Source: Isoptericola chiayiensis (GTDB lineage: Bacteria; Actinomycetota; Actinomycetes; Actinomycetales; Cellulomonadaceae). From it: a stretch of 64,000 nt of DNA. The stretch is from NCBI RefSeq assembly GCF_013149805.1, contig NZ_JABEZT010000001.1, forward strand, positions 186,001 through 250,000, written 5' to 3'. Both the position numbers and the translations under genes were made by a program. The stretch's first letter is position 1. Every line of letters begins with the position of its first letter. The notes under the pieces are model-generated. The model worked only from the letters and a program-made list of their open reading frames with translations. It had not been told where the DNA came from and ran no database searches. This document shows positions 50,191 through 58,777 of this stretch, piece after piece.

Positions 50191-52020
50191 CTAGTCGGCA
50201 CCCGGGGATGCCAAGGTCGCCCGCCAGCGCCGGGGCGACGTGAGCTCCGGCGCGGCCGCACGCCATCGACGCGACAGCCGACGCCAGGTCAGCGCGAGTC
50301 GCGCGTGCACGACGACGGTCCGCACGGCCAGCCGCCAGAACGTCGCCGGGTCGCGGCGCAGCCAGACCCCGCTGTCCCCCGCCGCGTCGAGCACCAGCAC
50401 CGAGTCGTGGCCGGGCACCTCCCACCAGACGGCCTGCTCCCGGGTGAGCACCGTCGTCGGACCGCGACGCGCGACGGCGGGAACGGGGCGCAGGGTGCGT
50501 GCCAGCCCCCGCACGGCGAAGACGGCCAGACCGGACGCGCCCACGGGTCGCGGTGCGGGCGGCTCGTGCGTCTGCCGCGCGGCGACCGCGTCGAAGACCG
50601 GATCTCCGGGGCGGTGGCGCACCGTCTCGGGGAAGGCGGACGCTGCGGCACGGACCCGTCCGACGACGGAGTCGAGCTCCGGGTGCAGTCGGCCCGGGCC
50701 GTCAGCGATCTCCTTCAGGGCGCGCAGGTGCAGCTCGACCGGGTAGTAGCGCATCGCGAGCAGCAGCTTGAGGTCTGTCGCGAGCAGGGCCAGCGGGAGC
50801 AGCCGCGGGCCCGTGGCGTGCAGGAGCGCCGTGGCGACCCGGTTGCGGACGTGCAGGTAGGCCTGCCACTCCACCGAGTCGTCCTTCTCCGTCCAGGCCA
50901 TGTGCCACAGGCAGGCCCCGGGCAGGGAGACGGTCGGGTAGCCGGCCTCACCGGCGCGCAGGCAGAACTCGGCGTCGTCCCACTTGAGGAAGAACGGCAT
51001 GCTCAGCCCGACCGCCCGGAGCGTGTCGGCGGGGATCAGGCACATCCACCACCCGTTGAACTCCGAGTCCTGGCGGCGGTGCAACCAGGGCACGGGACGC
51101 AGTCCGCCCGCGAGGTCCTGCCACTGGTGCTCCATCCGGGGCGGCCCCCAGTTGAAGGTGCGCCGGTGGACGACCTCGCTGAAGGAGTTCAGCACCGTGG
51201 GCCGGGCCAGGTCGAACATATGGCCGCCGACGACGACGGGCGCCTCGGCCATCCGGTGGAACCGCACGGCGCGCAGCAGGCACTCCGGCTCGACCTCGAC
51301 GTCGTCGTCGCAGATCAGCACGGCGTCTGCGTCGGCGTCGAGCGTCTCGAGCATGCCGCGGGAGAAGCCGCCCGATCCTCCGAGGTTGGACTGGTCCACG
51401 ACGCGCAGTCGGTCGCCGAGCAGCTCGGAGACCTCCGCGAACCCGTCATGGTCGACGACCTTGTCGGAACCCTGGTCGACGACCTGCACGCGCACGTCCT
51501 CCGTGACGAGCTCAGGACACGAGGCGAGCGTCCGCAACGTGGCCACGCAGTAGTCGGGCTTGTCCATGGTGGTGATCGAGACGACGACGTCGCCTCCACG
51601 GCGGACGGGCGCATCGACCCACCAGGTTCCGCCCGTGACCACGACGTCGTCGTCACCGGCGGACACCTCGCACCAGAGCCATCCGACGTCGTCGTACGGG
51701 AGGTCCACATCGACGGGCTCGCCGACAGGCGCGGTCGCTACCTCGCTCACCGCACCCGCGGATCCGGACCGCAGGAGCCGGACCGTCCCCGGACCCTTGG
51801 CCTCGAGCTGCAGCCGCGCGCGCCGAGCACCGGTCCACGCTGCCCAGTAGGCGGCGGGCAGACCGTTCAGGTAGGTGCCGATCCCCTGGACCGTACCGGC
51901 GGGGACGGTGAGAGCGCCGCAGTCGTCCACCGCACCGGGGCCGTCCTCGACGCAGAGCGGGCCGCGCTCCGAGACCGGCTTGAAGATCAGGTGCTGCGCG
52001 ACGTGCATCGTCGCCGTCAT
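50191..52020 (-). CDS. GlfT2-type galactofuranosyltransferase
   Basis: 609 residues. It polymerises galactofuranose from UDP-Galf. The order matches mycobacterial GlfT2: N-terminal beta-barrel (1-140), GT-A domain from VVVSITTMDKPDYC, metal site CDDDVEVEP (DDD 238-240), SNLGGSGGFSRGM, WDDAEF (347-352) and the His of LWHMAW (373), then a helical C-terminal domain. Key catalytic positions are kept. ATG at 52020 overlaps the upstream sulfotransferase stop (ATGA), so the two are translationally coupled. Part of the glf operon. Confidence 0.93.
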   Translation of the reverse strand: MTATMHVAQHLIFKPVSERGPLCVEDGPGAVDDCGALTVPAGTVQGIGTYLNGLPAAYWAAWTGARRARLQLEAKGPGTVRLLRSGSAGAVSEVATAPVGEPVDVDLPYDDVGWLWCEVSAGDDDVVVTGGTWWVDAPVRRGGDVVVSITTMDKPDYCVATLRTLASCPELVTEDVRVQVVDQGSDKVVDHDGFAEVSELLGDRLRVVDQSNLGGSGGFSRGMLETLDADADAVLICDDDVEVEPECLLRAVRFHRMAEAPVVVGGHMFDLARPTVLNSFSEVVHRRTFNWGPPRMEHQWQDLAGGLRPVPWLHRRQDSEFNGWWMCLIPADTLRAVGLSMPFFLKWDDAEFCLRAGEAGYPTVSLPGACLWHMAWTEKDDSVEWQAYLHVRNRVATALLHATGPRLLPLALLATDLKLLLAMRYYPVELHLRALKEIADGPGRLHPELDSVVGRVRAAASAFPETVRHRPGDPVFDAVAARQTHEPPAPRPVGASGLAVFAVRGLARTLRPVPAVARRGPTTVLTREQAVWWEVPGHDSVLVLDAAGDSGVWLRRDPATFWRLAVRTVVVHARLALTWRRLSRRWRAAAPELTSPRRWRATLASPGAD

Positions 52021-53237
52021 CGAATCCGTTCGCGGACCCGGCGTACGAGCGCGGCCGCCAGCTCCCGCCCGGACGCCTGGTCGAGACGAGGAGCCGTCGC
52101 GTCGAGCGTGTCCGCAGCCGAGTCCGCCGACTTCTCGGCGAGAAGCTCCTGGGCCTTGTCGCGTTGGAGCTTGCCGCGGGAGATGGCTCCGACGACGGCC
52201 TTCGCGGCCGCCTCGACCGGCACGGTGCTCGACCGCGGAGCACGCCGACCCGCGTCCGGCACGTCACGCTCGAGCAGCGCGAGGTCGCCGACGACGCGGA
52301 CCCCGGACCCCTCGATCTGGGCCGCGAACCGTTCCGAACGTTCGGCCGCACGGTCGGCAGCCCACGCCGGGAGGAGCAGCTTGGTCTCGTCCTCCGCCGG
52401 TTTGCGCCCCCCGAGCACGGCAGCGATGGCCCCCGTGCGGATCCAGTACCGGTACTCCTGGAACGACAGCGTGGACCGGACCTCCGCGTTGACCGCACGT
52501 AGCAGCTCGGCCTCCTCGAGGCTCATGCTGCGGTTGGAGGCGAACCCGTCCAGGTCGGCACCGGCGAGCACCCCACGGTCGAGACCCAGCATGTCCTCGA
52601 AGGCGTCGAACAGAAGGGTGGGGGTCGACTTGTCGACCACGACGACGGTCACGTTCTCCGGACCGACGACCCGCGCCCAGCGCTCGGTGACCGCCCCCTG
52701 GTCGAGCCGGTCCCGTTCCAGGCGGAGCCGACGGTGCTCGAGGTCGTCGGAGAGAACCTGCTTGAGCCAGTGCCCGAACGACATGTTCCGCCCGGACTTC
52801 AAGGTCTGCTGCCACGCGGAGGGCAGGACCTCGGAGTAGTTGCGCAACGTGATCACCACGTGCGTGCGGTCGCCCAGTCCCTCGTACACCTGCTGGGCCG
52901 TCGCGTCGTCCGCCTCCGAGACGAACTCGTGGCCCACCAGGACGCGACGGGAGGTGTCCGCCTCGATCTCGGAGTGGAGCCGCTTCCACACCTTGGGTCG
53001 CGGCTCGACGCCAGGGAGGCTCCGCTCCATCAACGCGGCCATCGCGATCCGATGGTTCACCGCGGTGCCCGGGTACAGCACACCTCGGGCGGCAAGCTCG
53101 GGACGCAACGCGGACGCGGCGTTCTGCAGGCTCGTCGTCCCCGTCTTCATCAAGCCGATGTGCAGCAGGCGCGCCCTCTCGGGGAGCAGCAACCCGTCGG
53201 CGCTCGTAGCGGTCAAGTGGACCTCACTCCTGGACAT
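52017..53237 (-). CDS. PAPS-dependent sulfotransferase family protein
   Basis: 406 residues. Full-length paralogue of the protein at 23989-25203: LPERARLLHIGLMKTGTTSLQNA (Lys-Thr-Gly-Thr-Thr), LRNYSEVLPSAWQQTL, VTVVVVDKS and ASGRELAAALVRRV. Predicted to transfer sulfate from PAPS. It heads the galactan operon and its stop overlaps the GlfT2 start, suggesting its acceptor is the galactan or a linked polymer. Start is uncertain: ATG at 53237 lacks a ribosome site, while an in-frame TTG at 53216 has AGGAGTGAGG ahead and fits the paralogue's length better. Confidence 0.85.
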   Translation of the reverse strand: MSRSEVHLTATSADGLLLPERARLLHIGLMKTGTTSLQNAASALRPELAARGVLYPGTAVNHRIAMAALMERSLPGVEPRPKVWKRLHSEIEADTSRRVLVGHEFVSEADDATAQQVYEGLGDRTHVVITLRNYSEVLPSAWQQTLKSGRNMSFGHWLKQVLSDDLEHRRLRLERDRLDQGAVTERWARVVGPENVTVVVVDKSTPTLLFDAFEDMLGLDRGVLAGADLDGFASNRSMSLEEAELLRAVNAEVRSTLSFQEYRYWIRTGAIAAVLGGRKPAEDETKLLLPAWAADRAAERSERFAAQIEGSGVRVVGDLALLERDVPDAGRRAPRSSTVPVEAAAKAVVGAISRGKLQRDKAQELLAEKSADSAADTLDATAPRLDQASGRELAAALVRRVRERIR

Positions 53238-53254
53238 CTCGCTGGGATCGGACC

Positions 53255-53260
53255 ACCTTA
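53255..53260 (-). promoter_or_regulatory. -10 box TAAGGT for the sulfotransferase-galactan operon
   Basis: Read on the minus strand, TAAGGT lies 17 bases before the ATG at 53237 and about 38 before the alternative TTG. No -35 recognised. Confidence 0.35.
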
Positions 53261-53348
53261 GCCGAGGTCGCGGGGCACGATCGACGTCCGCTCGAGATGC
53301 TCGGGAAGGAGGCCTGCGTCACAGTAGTTGCAGGGGGTATCTATCGTC

Positions 53349-54662
53349 ATGACACCAAGCACCAGGCTGCGCCGCACCATCGCCGGCGCTCTCATCACCG
53401 TCCTCGCTCTCGCCGGCGGCGTCGCGACAGGGTCGACTGCGTCCGCTGCCGACGTCCCGGACCGGTTCACGCTCTCCGGCTCGGGGTACGGCCACGGCGT
53501 CGGGATGAGTCAGTACGGCGCGTACGAGCTCGCACGCCAGGGCGCGTCCGGCGTCGACGTCCTCAAGCACTACTACACCGGGTCGAGGGCGCCGTACACC
53601 ACCACGCCCAAGAACATCCGCGTCCAGGTCTACGGGCCGGACCCCTACAGCTTCTCCGGCTACGGCGACTCCGGCCGCAACACCTGGCTCACCGTCAGCG
53701 GTGGCGACTGGCGCGTGCGCAAGCCGGGCACGGGCACGGTCGCGCAGGGAAGCGGGACCGAGACGATGAAGATCCGCATCGGAACCAAGGGCGCAGTGCG
53801 CGTCAAGGTGAACGGCAAGGTCTACAAGGGCGACATGATGCGCATCCAGTGGTCGGGGACCCGCTACTGGCGACCGAACGGGAAGACCGCCGTCGCGACG
53901 ATCCAAGGAGCCCACGGAGCCTACAAGAACGGGCGGTTGACGATCATCAACCGGAAGTCGACGCCCAACATCACCAACGATCTCCTCCTCAACACCGAGT
54001 ACCTGTACGGCATCGCCGAGATGCCCTCGTCGTGGGGACTCAACGGTGGCGAGCGTGCGCTGCGGGCTCAGGCGATGACCGCCCGGTCGTACGCGGTATC
54101 CAAGCACGAGGGCAAGCCGCAGTGCCGCTGCCACGTCGTCGACGACGTCCGCGACCAGCACTTCAGCGGCTGGAGGAAGGAGAACGAAGGTTCCGGTGCC
54201 CGGTACGGCAAGATCTGGACCCGCTCCGTCGACAAGACGACGAAGAGCGCCACCCGTGCCCGCGTCCTCCAGGTCGGCGGACGACCGGTCGCCGCACACT
54301 ACTTCTCCTCCAGCGGCGGCCGTACCGCCGACTCCGAGGACGTCTGGTCGTCGGCGCTGTCCTACGAGCGCAGCGTGGCGGACCCGTACAGCCTGCGGGC
54401 ACCGGGCAACTCCTACGCCTCCTGGACCCGCACCATGACCCAGGCCGAGGCGCGAGACCTGTTCGACCTGAAGAACGTCGCCTCGATCGAGGTCACGAGC
54501 CGCTGGACCAGCGGCCAGATGCGAACGCTGACCGCGACCCAGCCGAACGGCAAGAGGTCGACGCTGACCGGCAAGGCCGATCAGATGCGGTCCTGGGTGG
54601 GACGAGCCACGACACGCGGGAGCCTGCCGGCCTCCTGGATCACCGGGATCCGGGCGAGCTGA
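53349..54662 (+). CDS. secreted SpoIID/LytB-domain protein
   Basis: 437 residues. A Sec signal peptide covers about 1-33 (core ALITVLALAGGVA, cleavage after ASA). The motif GYGHGVGMSQYGAYELA comes first (about 46-62), then a beta-rich region. The SpoIID core EMPSSWGLNGGERALRAQAMTARSYAV lies near 230-257, and YFSSSGGRTADSEDVW near 320. In Bacillus SpoIID, a glycan-cleaving lytic enzyme, the GHGVGMSQ motif lies near the C-terminus, so the order is permuted here. It probably acts on wall glycan outside the cell. ATG at 53349 follows AGGGGG. Confidence 0.85.
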   Translation: MTPSTRLRRTIAGALITVLALAGGVATGSTASAADVPDRFTLSGSGYGHGVGMSQYGAYELARQGASGVDVLKHYYTGSRAPYTTTPKNIRVQVYGPDPYSFSGYGDSGRNTWLTVSGGDWRVRKPGTGTVAQGSGTETMKIRIGTKGAVRVKVNGKVYKGDMMRIQWSGTRYWRPNGKTAVATIQGAHGAYKNGRLTIINRKSTPNITNDLLLNTEYLYGIAEMPSSWGLNGGERALRAQAMTARSYAVSKHEGKPQCRCHVVDDVRDQHFSGWRKENEGSGARYGKIWTRSVDKTTKSATRARVLQVGGRPVAAHYFSSSGGRTADSEDVWSSALSYERSVADPYSLRAPGNSYASWTRTMTQAEARDLFDLKNVASIEVTSRWTSGQMRTLTATQPNGKRSTLTGKADQMRSWVGRATTRGSLPASWITGIRAS

Positions 54663-54711
54663 GCGACCTCATCCGAGCAGGTCGCGAACGGCCACTCCGA
54701 GCGCGTCCGGT

Positions 54712-57063
54712 TCACACCGCCGCGAGCAGCTTCCCCAGTGCTTCCTCGTAGTGGGTCCGGAGCTTCTCGCGGGCCGACGCCACCTCCCGCCGGTACGTGG
54801 TCGGGTCTGCCAACACTGCGCGCACCAGCTCGTCGAGGCGACCGCCGAGTCCGGGCTCGTCGATCGCGATGCCCCACTCCTGGTGTTCCACGTCCTCGAG
54901 GAAGTACCGGAGCTTCGGGTGCGACACCAGCGAGACGATCGGCGTGCCTACCCCGAAGGGGATCATGCCGGCATGCCCTCGCATGCCCACCACGACGGCT
55001 GCTCCCGCGTAGGAGCGAAGGGCCCTGTCGATCCCCATCCGGTAGAAGGGGTCGACCGGGACGCGCCGGCCATGGTGCGCGTAAAGATCCTGAGCGACGC
55101 GCTCGTCCCCGACCGTGTGGGCCGCGACACGGACCTCGGCGACCCGGGTGGTCCTGCCGAGGAAGACGTCGAGCTCGGCGAGGAACGCGGGGTAGGAATC
55201 CTTGAAGCGCAGCGACGAGCGGTCGTAGGCGACGTTCAGGTAGACCACCGGCCGACTCGCCGTCGGCGGCGCCCCCTGCAGACGTGCGCCCGGTCCGTCG
55301 TCGAGCAGGCCGAGGAACGTCGTCGGGCACGGCATGTACACGACCTTCTCCGCCAGCTCGGCGGGCAGCATCGCCCGGACCCGATCGATCGAGCCGTGAT
55401 TGCGCAGTCCGACGAGCTCCGCCGTCTCGACGGTCAGCCGGAGGGACTCCTCGAACCTGCTGCCGTGGATCTGCTGACCGTCGAACAGGTTGTATCCGAC
55501 CGCCGTGAGGGCGAGCGGCACCTCGAGCCGCCGCAGACTCGCGTCCGGGACGTTCCACTGCCAGCCGCTGTTGCCGTTGGGCATCGTGTCGGGCAGGAAG
55601 AGGCCACCGCCACCGACGAGCAGGGCGTCGGTCCCGTTGACCCGTTCGACCGCGGCCTCGTCGAAGACCTGGTGCACGTGGAACCCGGTCCAGGACTCGA
55701 CGGGACGCTGCGCGGCGACGCTCTCGCGGACCGCCACGGGCAGCAGCTCGTCGCCGAAGTTGCCGAGCTCGTCCACGTAGAACGCGGCGTGCGAGAGGCG
55801 CAGGCCCGGCACGCTCAGGGCTGACCGCACCCGTGCGTCCGGCGCGCCTGCTTCGAGGCGTCCCGCCAAGGACCGTGCCTTGGCGTGCACGGGCTGCCGG
55901 CCGAGAGCGGCACGCACGTGGGTCGCCGCCGCCGCGTGGTCTCCACGGACCCAGGCCGTCTCAGCCTGGAAGTACGAGCCGTCGGCGGCGTCGGGGCCCG
56001 CTGCGAGCGTCGCCACGGCGCAGGCGTCGTCGTAGCGGCCGACAGCGCGGAGAGCGGACGCGTACCGCAGGGGCTGGTCCACCCGGCCGGTCTGCACCGC
56101 CGTCAGGCGCCGGATCGCCACCGCCGCGGCGAAGTCGCCTCCCGCCGCACAGGCCACCGCTTCCGCCAGCAGCTCCTTGACCGACGGATCCTCGCCGCAC
56201 AGCCATCGGCGGATCCGGGGCGGGAGTCCGGCGGCCAGGTGTCGATAGTGCTCCAGCAGGGCCGCCGCGGGTGTTCCCCCGTCACGCTCCAGCTGTTCGG
56301 CGGCTGCAAGGTAGCGGCAGACGAAGGCGGCATCGCTCGTGTCGAACCGGTGCCACGTGCGTTCCAGCTCCGCGTAGCCGTGCTCGCCGCCGTGCCACGG
56401 CTTGTAGCGGCCGGTGTAGTGCAGGACCCGGGCTTCGGTCGGCGCGCTGCCGCCGGGCGGCGTGGCGCGCTTCACCCAGTTGAAGCGCCGGTCCAGCTGG
56501 TGATAGTCCCCGTCCAGGACGGCGGTGAGCACCCCTTGGTCGTGTCGGTCGAGCTCGTAGCCGCCCGATCGCCCGACGGCGTCGATCCGGGCCACGAACT
56601 CCGCGGAGAGGCAGTCCGCCCCGACGGCGAGCAGCCCGCTGTTCAGCTTGCGCCCGCCCTCCGAGTCGAAGTACTGCGGCACGGCCGCGAACGGCGCCGT
56701 CAGGTGGAACAGCTCGTCGATCGGTGCGGTGAGGACCATGTCCGTGTCGAGCGTGACGATCCTGTCGTAGTCACGAAGGCGGAACGCGTCCAGGATGTAG
56801 TAAGCCTTCGTGTACAGGTAGTTCGAGTCGTCGCCCTTGCGGTACTGCTCGTAGGGAGTCGGATCGACCCTCACGAACCTCACGTCCGGACGCAGCGAGC
56901 GCACCCGCGCGACGTTCGCCGGGTGGAGACCGTCGTGCAGCACGACCATCTCGGCGGTCGTACCGGGATCCACCAGGTGCAGGCTCTTGAGGAGAGCGAC
57001 GAAGCCGACGAAGTAGTCGTCGTCGACGAACGACACGTAGGCGTGCCGGGAAACGCGGTTCAT
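54712..57063 (-). CDS. GT8 glycosyltransferase / polysaccharide pyruvyl transferase fusion
   Basis: 783 residues. The N-terminal GT8-like domain (about 1-270) has HAYVSFVDDDYFVGFVALL, IVTLDTDMVL (DxD) and KLNSGLLAVG. A helical, Ala-rich middle (about 290-420) looks like short tetratricopeptide-type repeats. The C-terminal domain (about 435-783) fits the pyruvyl transferase family: ELGNFGDELLP, LLVGGGGLFLPDT, LRNHGSIDRV, VVYMPCPTTFLG, VVVGMRGHAGMIPF and PIVSLVSHPKL. It may add a sugar and a pyruvate ketal to the polymer. ATG at 57063 overlaps the upstream GT29 stop (ATGA). Confidence 0.84.
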   Translation of the reverse strand: MNRVSRHAYVSFVDDDYFVGFVALLKSLHLVDPGTTAEMVVLHDGLHPANVARVRSLRPDVRFVRVDPTPYEQYRKGDDSNYLYTKAYYILDAFRLRDYDRIVTLDTDMVLTAPIDELFHLTAPFAAVPQYFDSEGGRKLNSGLLAVGADCLSAEFVARIDAVGRSGGYELDRHDQGVLTAVLDGDYHQLDRRFNWVKRATPPGGSAPTEARVLHYTGRYKPWHGGEHGYAELERTWHRFDTSDAAFVCRYLAAAEQLERDGGTPAAALLEHYRHLAAGLPPRIRRWLCGEDPSVKELLAEAVACAAGGDFAAAVAIRRLTAVQTGRVDQPLRYASALRAVGRYDDACAVATLAAGPDAADGSYFQAETAWVRGDHAAAATHVRAALGRQPVHAKARSLAGRLEAGAPDARVRSALSVPGLRLSHAAFYVDELGNFGDELLPVAVRESVAAQRPVESWTGFHVHQVFDEAAVERVNGTDALLVGGGGLFLPDTMPNGNSGWQWNVPDASLRRLEVPLALTAVGYNLFDGQQIHGSRFEESLRLTVETAELVGLRNHGSIDRVRAMLPAELAEKVVYMPCPTTFLGLLDDGPGARLQGAPPTASRPVVYLNVAYDRSSLRFKDSYPAFLAELDVFLGRTTRVAEVRVAAHTVGDERVAQDLYAHHGRRVPVDPFYRMGIDRALRSYAGAAVVVGMRGHAGMIPFGVGTPIVSLVSHPKLRYFLEDVEHQEWGIAIDEPGLGGRLDELVRAVLADPTTYRREVASAREKLRTHYEEALGKLLAAV

Positions 57064-58436
57064 CGCAGCGAGATCCTTCCGGGGGCCGTTCCGACGGTCC
57101 GTTCCGCGACCCATCGGCGTTCGATCGCGTAGGAATGTGCTGCGGCCACCGGGAGGTGCATCGCGTCGGGTCGCCGATAGGGGTCACCCGAGTGGAAGTT
57201 GAAGCCGAAGAGATCGATCCGCGGACACACGTCGAGATAGTCGAGAAGAACGAGCATGTTGAATCCGGTGGTCGGAACTGCCAGCTCGTCGCGCAGCTCG
57301 GGACCGATCAGCGAATTCCTCGGCCATCGCAGCGACTCGTCCCCGACGAACTCCTGAGCACTCGGTCGGAGATGTCGCCGCAGGCTCTCCTCCCACACCC
57401 CCGGTATGCCGCCGAACACCAGGCGCAGGTCCACCGGCACGTCCCAGTTGTAGTCGTGCAGATGGATCGTGGCATGCACGTCCGTCCGCTGCCCCGTGCG
57501 GACGGGGTCCAGGTCGAAGGAGTTGAAACGGACGACGACGTCGTAGGAGTCGATCTGCGCACCGAGCTCGAGGTCCAACAGCTCGGCCGAGTTGGCGACG
57601 AGACAGACCGACCTGCCGTCGAGGTACTCCCGCAGTCCCGCGAGGCCCATCGGCCGCACGCCCAGTAGATCAGGACGTCCACCCGCGTCGGGCTCGGCGA
57701 CGGTCCGCTCGAGGATCGGCAGCAGCGGTGCGAGCGGAGCGTCGATGCTCAGCCCGCGGGCCACCGTCGCACGAAGCGTCGCACCGTAGCCGCGCACGGC
57801 GCCGGGCTCACCGAGATAGGACGCGTGGAGCGCTCCGCCAGCAGCGGTCGCCAGATCGTCGCCGGCCCGGAGGCTCTCCTCGACGCCGAACCAGCCGTCC
57901 TGGTCCGAGATCGCCGGCGCCGAGCGCTCGCGGAGCATGACGGCGATCGGGTCGTCGGACGAACGCTTCGCTGCTCTGCGGCGCCAGCGCGGTCGCTCTG
58001 CGGTCCGGAGCACGGCCGCCGCCTCGGCCGCCAGCGCGGTGGCCTCGGGTTCGGCGGGGCGTGCATCCAGGAGGAGCTCCACGACGCGAGCCGTCAGCGC
58101 GGGTTCCCGACGCACCGCGCGGCGGGCGACCAGCAGCAGGGCGTCCCAGGTTCGTGAGGGCGGCTCCCACCACCCGCAGCGTCCCAACGCGAGCTCGGTC
58201 GCCCGATGGTCGTCCACGAGGTCGTCGGCGCGGGCTGCCTGCACCTCGATCACCGCCCGCGTGAGCTGGATGTCCGTCCACGCGGCGCTGGCGGAGAGAT
58301 CAGCCGCGAGCCGGCCGAGGTCGGCGACGACCGCAGCGAGCTCGGCGTTCTGCCGCCGCGTGTGGGGCCCACCGCGCATCCGCTCCATCGCCGCGTGGCG
58401 GACATGCCGCTTCATCGTCGAGACCGTGAGATCCAT
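57060..58436 (-). CDS. GT29-type sialyltransferase-like protein
   Basis: 458 residues. Residues 275-325 match sialyl motif L (SVCLVANSAELL, QIDSYDVVVRFNSFD, GQRTDVHATIH). Residues 388-412 match sialyl motif S (PTTGFNMLVLLDYL, IDLFGFNF). His434 followed four residues later by Glu439 matches motif VS (HX4E). The N-terminal about 250 residues are helical and unrecognised; no membrane anchor is present. GT29 is best known from animal sialyltransferases using CMP-sialic acid, so a CMP-nonulosonate donor is expected. ATG at 58436 has GAGG upstream. Translationally coupled to the GT8/pyruvyltransferase gene. Confidence 0.8.
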   Translation of the reverse strand: MDLTVSTMKRHVRHAAMERMRGGPHTRRQNAELAAVVADLGRLAADLSASAAWTDIQLTRAVIEVQAARADDLVDDHRATELALGRCGWWEPPSRTWDALLLVARRAVRREPALTARVVELLLDARPAEPEATALAAEAAAVLRTAERPRWRRRAAKRSSDDPIAVMLRERSAPAISDQDGWFGVEESLRAGDDLATAAGGALHASYLGEPGAVRGYGATLRATVARGLSIDAPLAPLLPILERTVAEPDAGGRPDLLGVRPMGLAGLREYLDGRSVCLVANSAELLDLELGAQIDSYDVVVRFNSFDLDPVRTGQRTDVHATIHLHDYNWDVPVDLRLVFGGIPGVWEESLRRHLRPSAQEFVGDESLRWPRNSLIGPELRDELAVPTTGFNMLVLLDYLDVCPRIDLFGFNFHSGDPYRRPDAMHLPVAAAHSYAIERRWVAERTVGTAPGRISLR

Positions 58437-58573
58437 CAAGACATATCCTCATCATTCGCGTCGTCTGAGGCATCGTAACGACGGAGATGGTCGATATTGT
58501 CGCGACGGACGAACCTCGCGAATGTTCACGACGAAGCATGAATGAATTCATGTGTCGTTCACCGGATGAACGG

Positions 58574-58777
58574 CTACTGGAGCGGACGCGCCTCGCTCTC
58601 CAGCAGCACCGGGATCCCGTCGCGGACCGGGTAGGCCAAGGGCCGCTCCGTGTCGTTCGAACGCAGCTCAGGCGCCCCGTCCGGGCCGACGGCGTCGACC
58701 AGCTCGGCCCCGGTGACGGGGCACCGCAGCACGGAACGCACCCACGGGTCGATCCAGGGAGTGTTCTCGGTGTTCAC
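58574..58777 (-). CDS. Trm112-like small protein
   Basis: 67 residues. The Trm112 pattern is WVRSVLRCPVTGAELV, then LAYPVRDGIPVLLESEARPL. Only one Cys remains of the usual zinc pairs, common in bacterial members. The GTG start at 58777 overlaps the phosphomannomutase stop (GTGA) and has a perfect AAGGAGG ahead. Often encoded beside phosphomannomutase in actinobacteria; function unknown. Confidence 0.8.
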   Translation of the reverse strand: MNTENTPWIDPWVRSVLRCPVTGAELVDAVGPDGAPELRSNDTERPLAYPVRDGIPVLLESEARPLQ

